Assembly: GCA_022822085.1 (NCBI GenBank)
Contig: JAJECK010000099.1
Coordinates: forward strand, 1 to 64,000
Length of the DNA stretch: 64,000 bases
Source: Candidatus Poribacteria bacterium
Lineage (GTDB): Bacteria; Poribacteria; WGA-4E; WGA-3G
Direction: 5' to 3'
The notes under the pieces were generated by a model that had not been told where the DNA came from, searched no databases, and was given only the letters and a program-made list of their open reading frames with translations. Numbering within the stretch: position 1 is the first letter of the stretch; each line of letters begins with the position of its first letter. Made by a program: the position numbers and the translations under genes. Positions 62,747-64,000 of the stretch are shown here, one piece after another.

Positions 62747-63205
62747 ATGCGTTCATTCGTAGAACTTATCATCCGAAGTATCCATCTAATCTCAGCAATA
62801 GTCTGGTTCGGAGGCGTGTTTTTTTATGCTTTTGTTGCAGTCCCAATAGGACATAGAAAACTATCAGCAAATGCGCTGTTAGACATACATAATCGCTTAC
62901 GACATGCAATGCGGTTGACAATTAACGTCCTGCTATTGACAGGTGGGATAGCCATCTTTATCGTGGCTTGGAACAATAACATGCAATTGCAATCGGAATA
63001 TATGGTATATTCGGCAATAAAGTTTGGGGCGTTTGGTTTGATGGCACTTTTTTGGGGGTTATATAGTTCGTTGTTTCGCCGTCATCTTGAAGCAGTAGAA
63101 CCAGATAGTCTGATCATTGTCCCATTACATATCAATGTCTTGGGACATCTAACACTTTTTTCAGGATTAATTGTTTTCGCACTTTCACTGCTATTGAGAA
63201 ATTGA
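62747..63205 (+). CDS. four-helix membrane protein, CopD-like
   Basis: A 152-residue protein with four membrane helices. The opening IRSIHLISAIVWFGGVFFYAFVAVP resembles CopD-domain and related haem/copper membrane proteins, with His in the first helix and in PLHINVLGHL that could bind haem or copper. Its TGA stop is directly followed by the ATG of the radical SAM gene (TGAATG), so they are translationally linked. No strong ribosome site. Exact family uncertain. Confidence 0.7.
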   Translation: MRSFVELIIRSIHLISAIVWFGGVFFYAFVAVPIGHRKLSANALLDIHNRLRHAMRLTINVLLLTGGIAIFIVAWNNNMQLQSEYMVYSAIKFGAFGLMALFWGLYSSLFRRHLEAVEPDSLIIVPLHINVLGHLTLFSGLIVFALSLLLRN

Positions 63206-64000
63206 ATGGAAAAGACTAAAGTTCAGGCTGTCTCATGGAATATCACAAGATTATGCAATCTGAAATGCACGCACTGCTACCTTCCTGCGGGATTTGTGGA
63301 CACAGACGAGTTTCCGCAAGGTTATGTTAGAGACTCGGAGTTGACGCAATCAGAGTGTTTTCGTGTCATTGATGAAATTGCAGAGATAAATCAGCATATC
63401 CTGTTGATACTCACAGGGGGAGAGCCATTATTACGTCCCGATATTCTGGAGATTTCAAAATACGCTTCGGATACCGGATTTCTTGTGGTAATGGGAACGA
63501 ACGGTGTGCTTCTAAACGACGAAGTGGTTGAGAAGATGCAACAACACGGGGTTACTGGTGCGGGGTTAAGTATCGATTCAATACAACCGTCAGATCACGA
63601 TAAGTTTCGAGGTATGGAAGGTGCATGGAAAGCAACAATGAACGGGGTTGAATCACTTAAACGTGCAAAACTTGATTTCCTTGTCCAGACCTCTGTCACG
63701 CAGTGGAATTACGATGAAATCCCAGAGATTGTTGAATATGCATATCAGTTAGGGGCAAAGGTGCTAAACCTATATTTTCTTGTGCGGACAGGTAGAGGCA
63801 AGACTGTTATGGACATCACACCTACACAATACGAAAAGATGCTTGAAACGATGTTTAAACTTCAATCGGATTATAGCGGTAAGATGTTGATTGCAGCGAA
63901 ATGTGCACCGCACTACAAGCGCGTGATATATGAACAGCAATCTGACTCTGCTTTCCTTCAAGGATATCCAAGCGGCACATGTCCTTGCGGTATCTACTAT
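63206..64000 (+). CDS. radical SAM protein, 3' end outside the window
   Basis: The first 265 codons of a radical SAM enzyme; the frame is open to the window end. The CNLKCTHC motif (Cys17, Cys21, Cys24) binds the 4Fe-4S cluster that cleaves SAM, and LTGGEPLLRPD is the usual SAM-binding segment. At the end GTCPCGIYY is probably the start of a SPASM-type auxiliary cluster domain. The general form recalls enzymes of haem d1/alternative haem biosynthesis (NirJ/AhbD) and peptide maturases. With the CopD-like neighbour a haem role is possible but not shown. Confidence 0.9.
   Translation, partial: MEKTKVQAVSWNITRLCNLKCTHCYLPAGFVDTDEFPQGYVRDSELTQSECFRVIDEIAEINQHILLILTGGEPLLRPDILEISKYASDTGFLVVMGTNGVLLNDEVVEKMQQHGVTGAGLSIDSIQPSDHDKFRGMEGAWKATMNGVESLKRAKLDFLVQTSVTQWNYDEIPEIVEYAYQLGAKVLNLYFLVRTGRGKTVMDITPTQYEKMLETMFKLQSDYSGKMLIAAKCAPHYKRVIYEQQSDSAFLQGYPSGTCPCGIYY

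Overview
The window looks like a chromosome piece from an AT-rich, aerobic, uncultured marine bacterium of the Poribacteria / Planctomycetes-like kind. The reasons are Pirellula-type proteins (PSCyt1-DUF1549-DUF1553, DUF1501, CTPSR-type sulfatase, PPC-domain protein), WD40, WG-repeat and YCF48-repeat proteins, and intergenic hairpins of a style I recall from Poribacteria contigs. No rRNA or other taxonomic marker is present, so the assignment is an inference. I found no tRNA, rRNA, CRISPR array or insertion-sequence transposase.

Layout. 1-4023: a truncated-looking WD40 protein, two small exported proteins and two long repeat-rich gaps. 4024-11753: a sigma54-activator-like regulator with a receiver lacking the phosphoacceptor Asp, then a minus-strand operon of YceI, a polytopic membrane protein and a 1342-residue lipoprotein with 26 YCF48/BNR repeats. 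12037-15731: a tightly coupled gene pair, TIR-TPR-TaqI-like specificity domain plus an SMC/RecF-like ATPase, which looks like an undescribed defence module. 15854-18712: a Mn/Zn-binding transporter lipoprotein and a cytochrome-WD40 protein whose reading frame continues through an in-frame UGA into an HMA metal-binding domain. The UGA sits exactly at the first Cys of GMxCxxC and is followed by a SECIS-like hairpin, so I call it a selenoprotein. 18722-31297: sulfatase, planctomycete-type degradative/cytochrome genes, WG-repeat protein, PPC protein and an ABC exporter, separated by hairpin repeats.

31549-56181 is a large respiratory island. It encodes a Rieske protein, a split cytochrome b, an octahaem cytochrome c, small cytochromes c, two cupredoxin-like proteins, a cytochrome-bd-like subunit I, and an ethylbenzene-dehydrogenase-like haem protein. 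An ABC-2 exporter pair and a heme-copper oxidase with its assembly genes follow (subunit II, subunit I, CtaA, CtaB, two copies of subunit III, subunit IV, SCO). The likely electron path is quinol to Rieske/cytochrome b to c-type haems and cupredoxins to the oxidase. A beta-rich insert recurs in the octahaem cytochrome, the dihaem cytochrome and, unusually, next to the CuA site of subunit II. An orphan-looking DNA methyltransferase sits inside the oxidase genes.

56216-64000: a universal-stress-protein / PCP_red / rubredoxin fusion, small unknown proteins, a PQQ-like propeller protein overlapping an Mrp-type ATPase, a second PCP_red protein, a HepT-MntA toxin-antitoxin pair, a CopD-like membrane protein, and a radical SAM gene cut by the window end. 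Several starts were moved from the longest reading frame to a start with a good Shine-Dalgarno sequence; these are explained in the entries.
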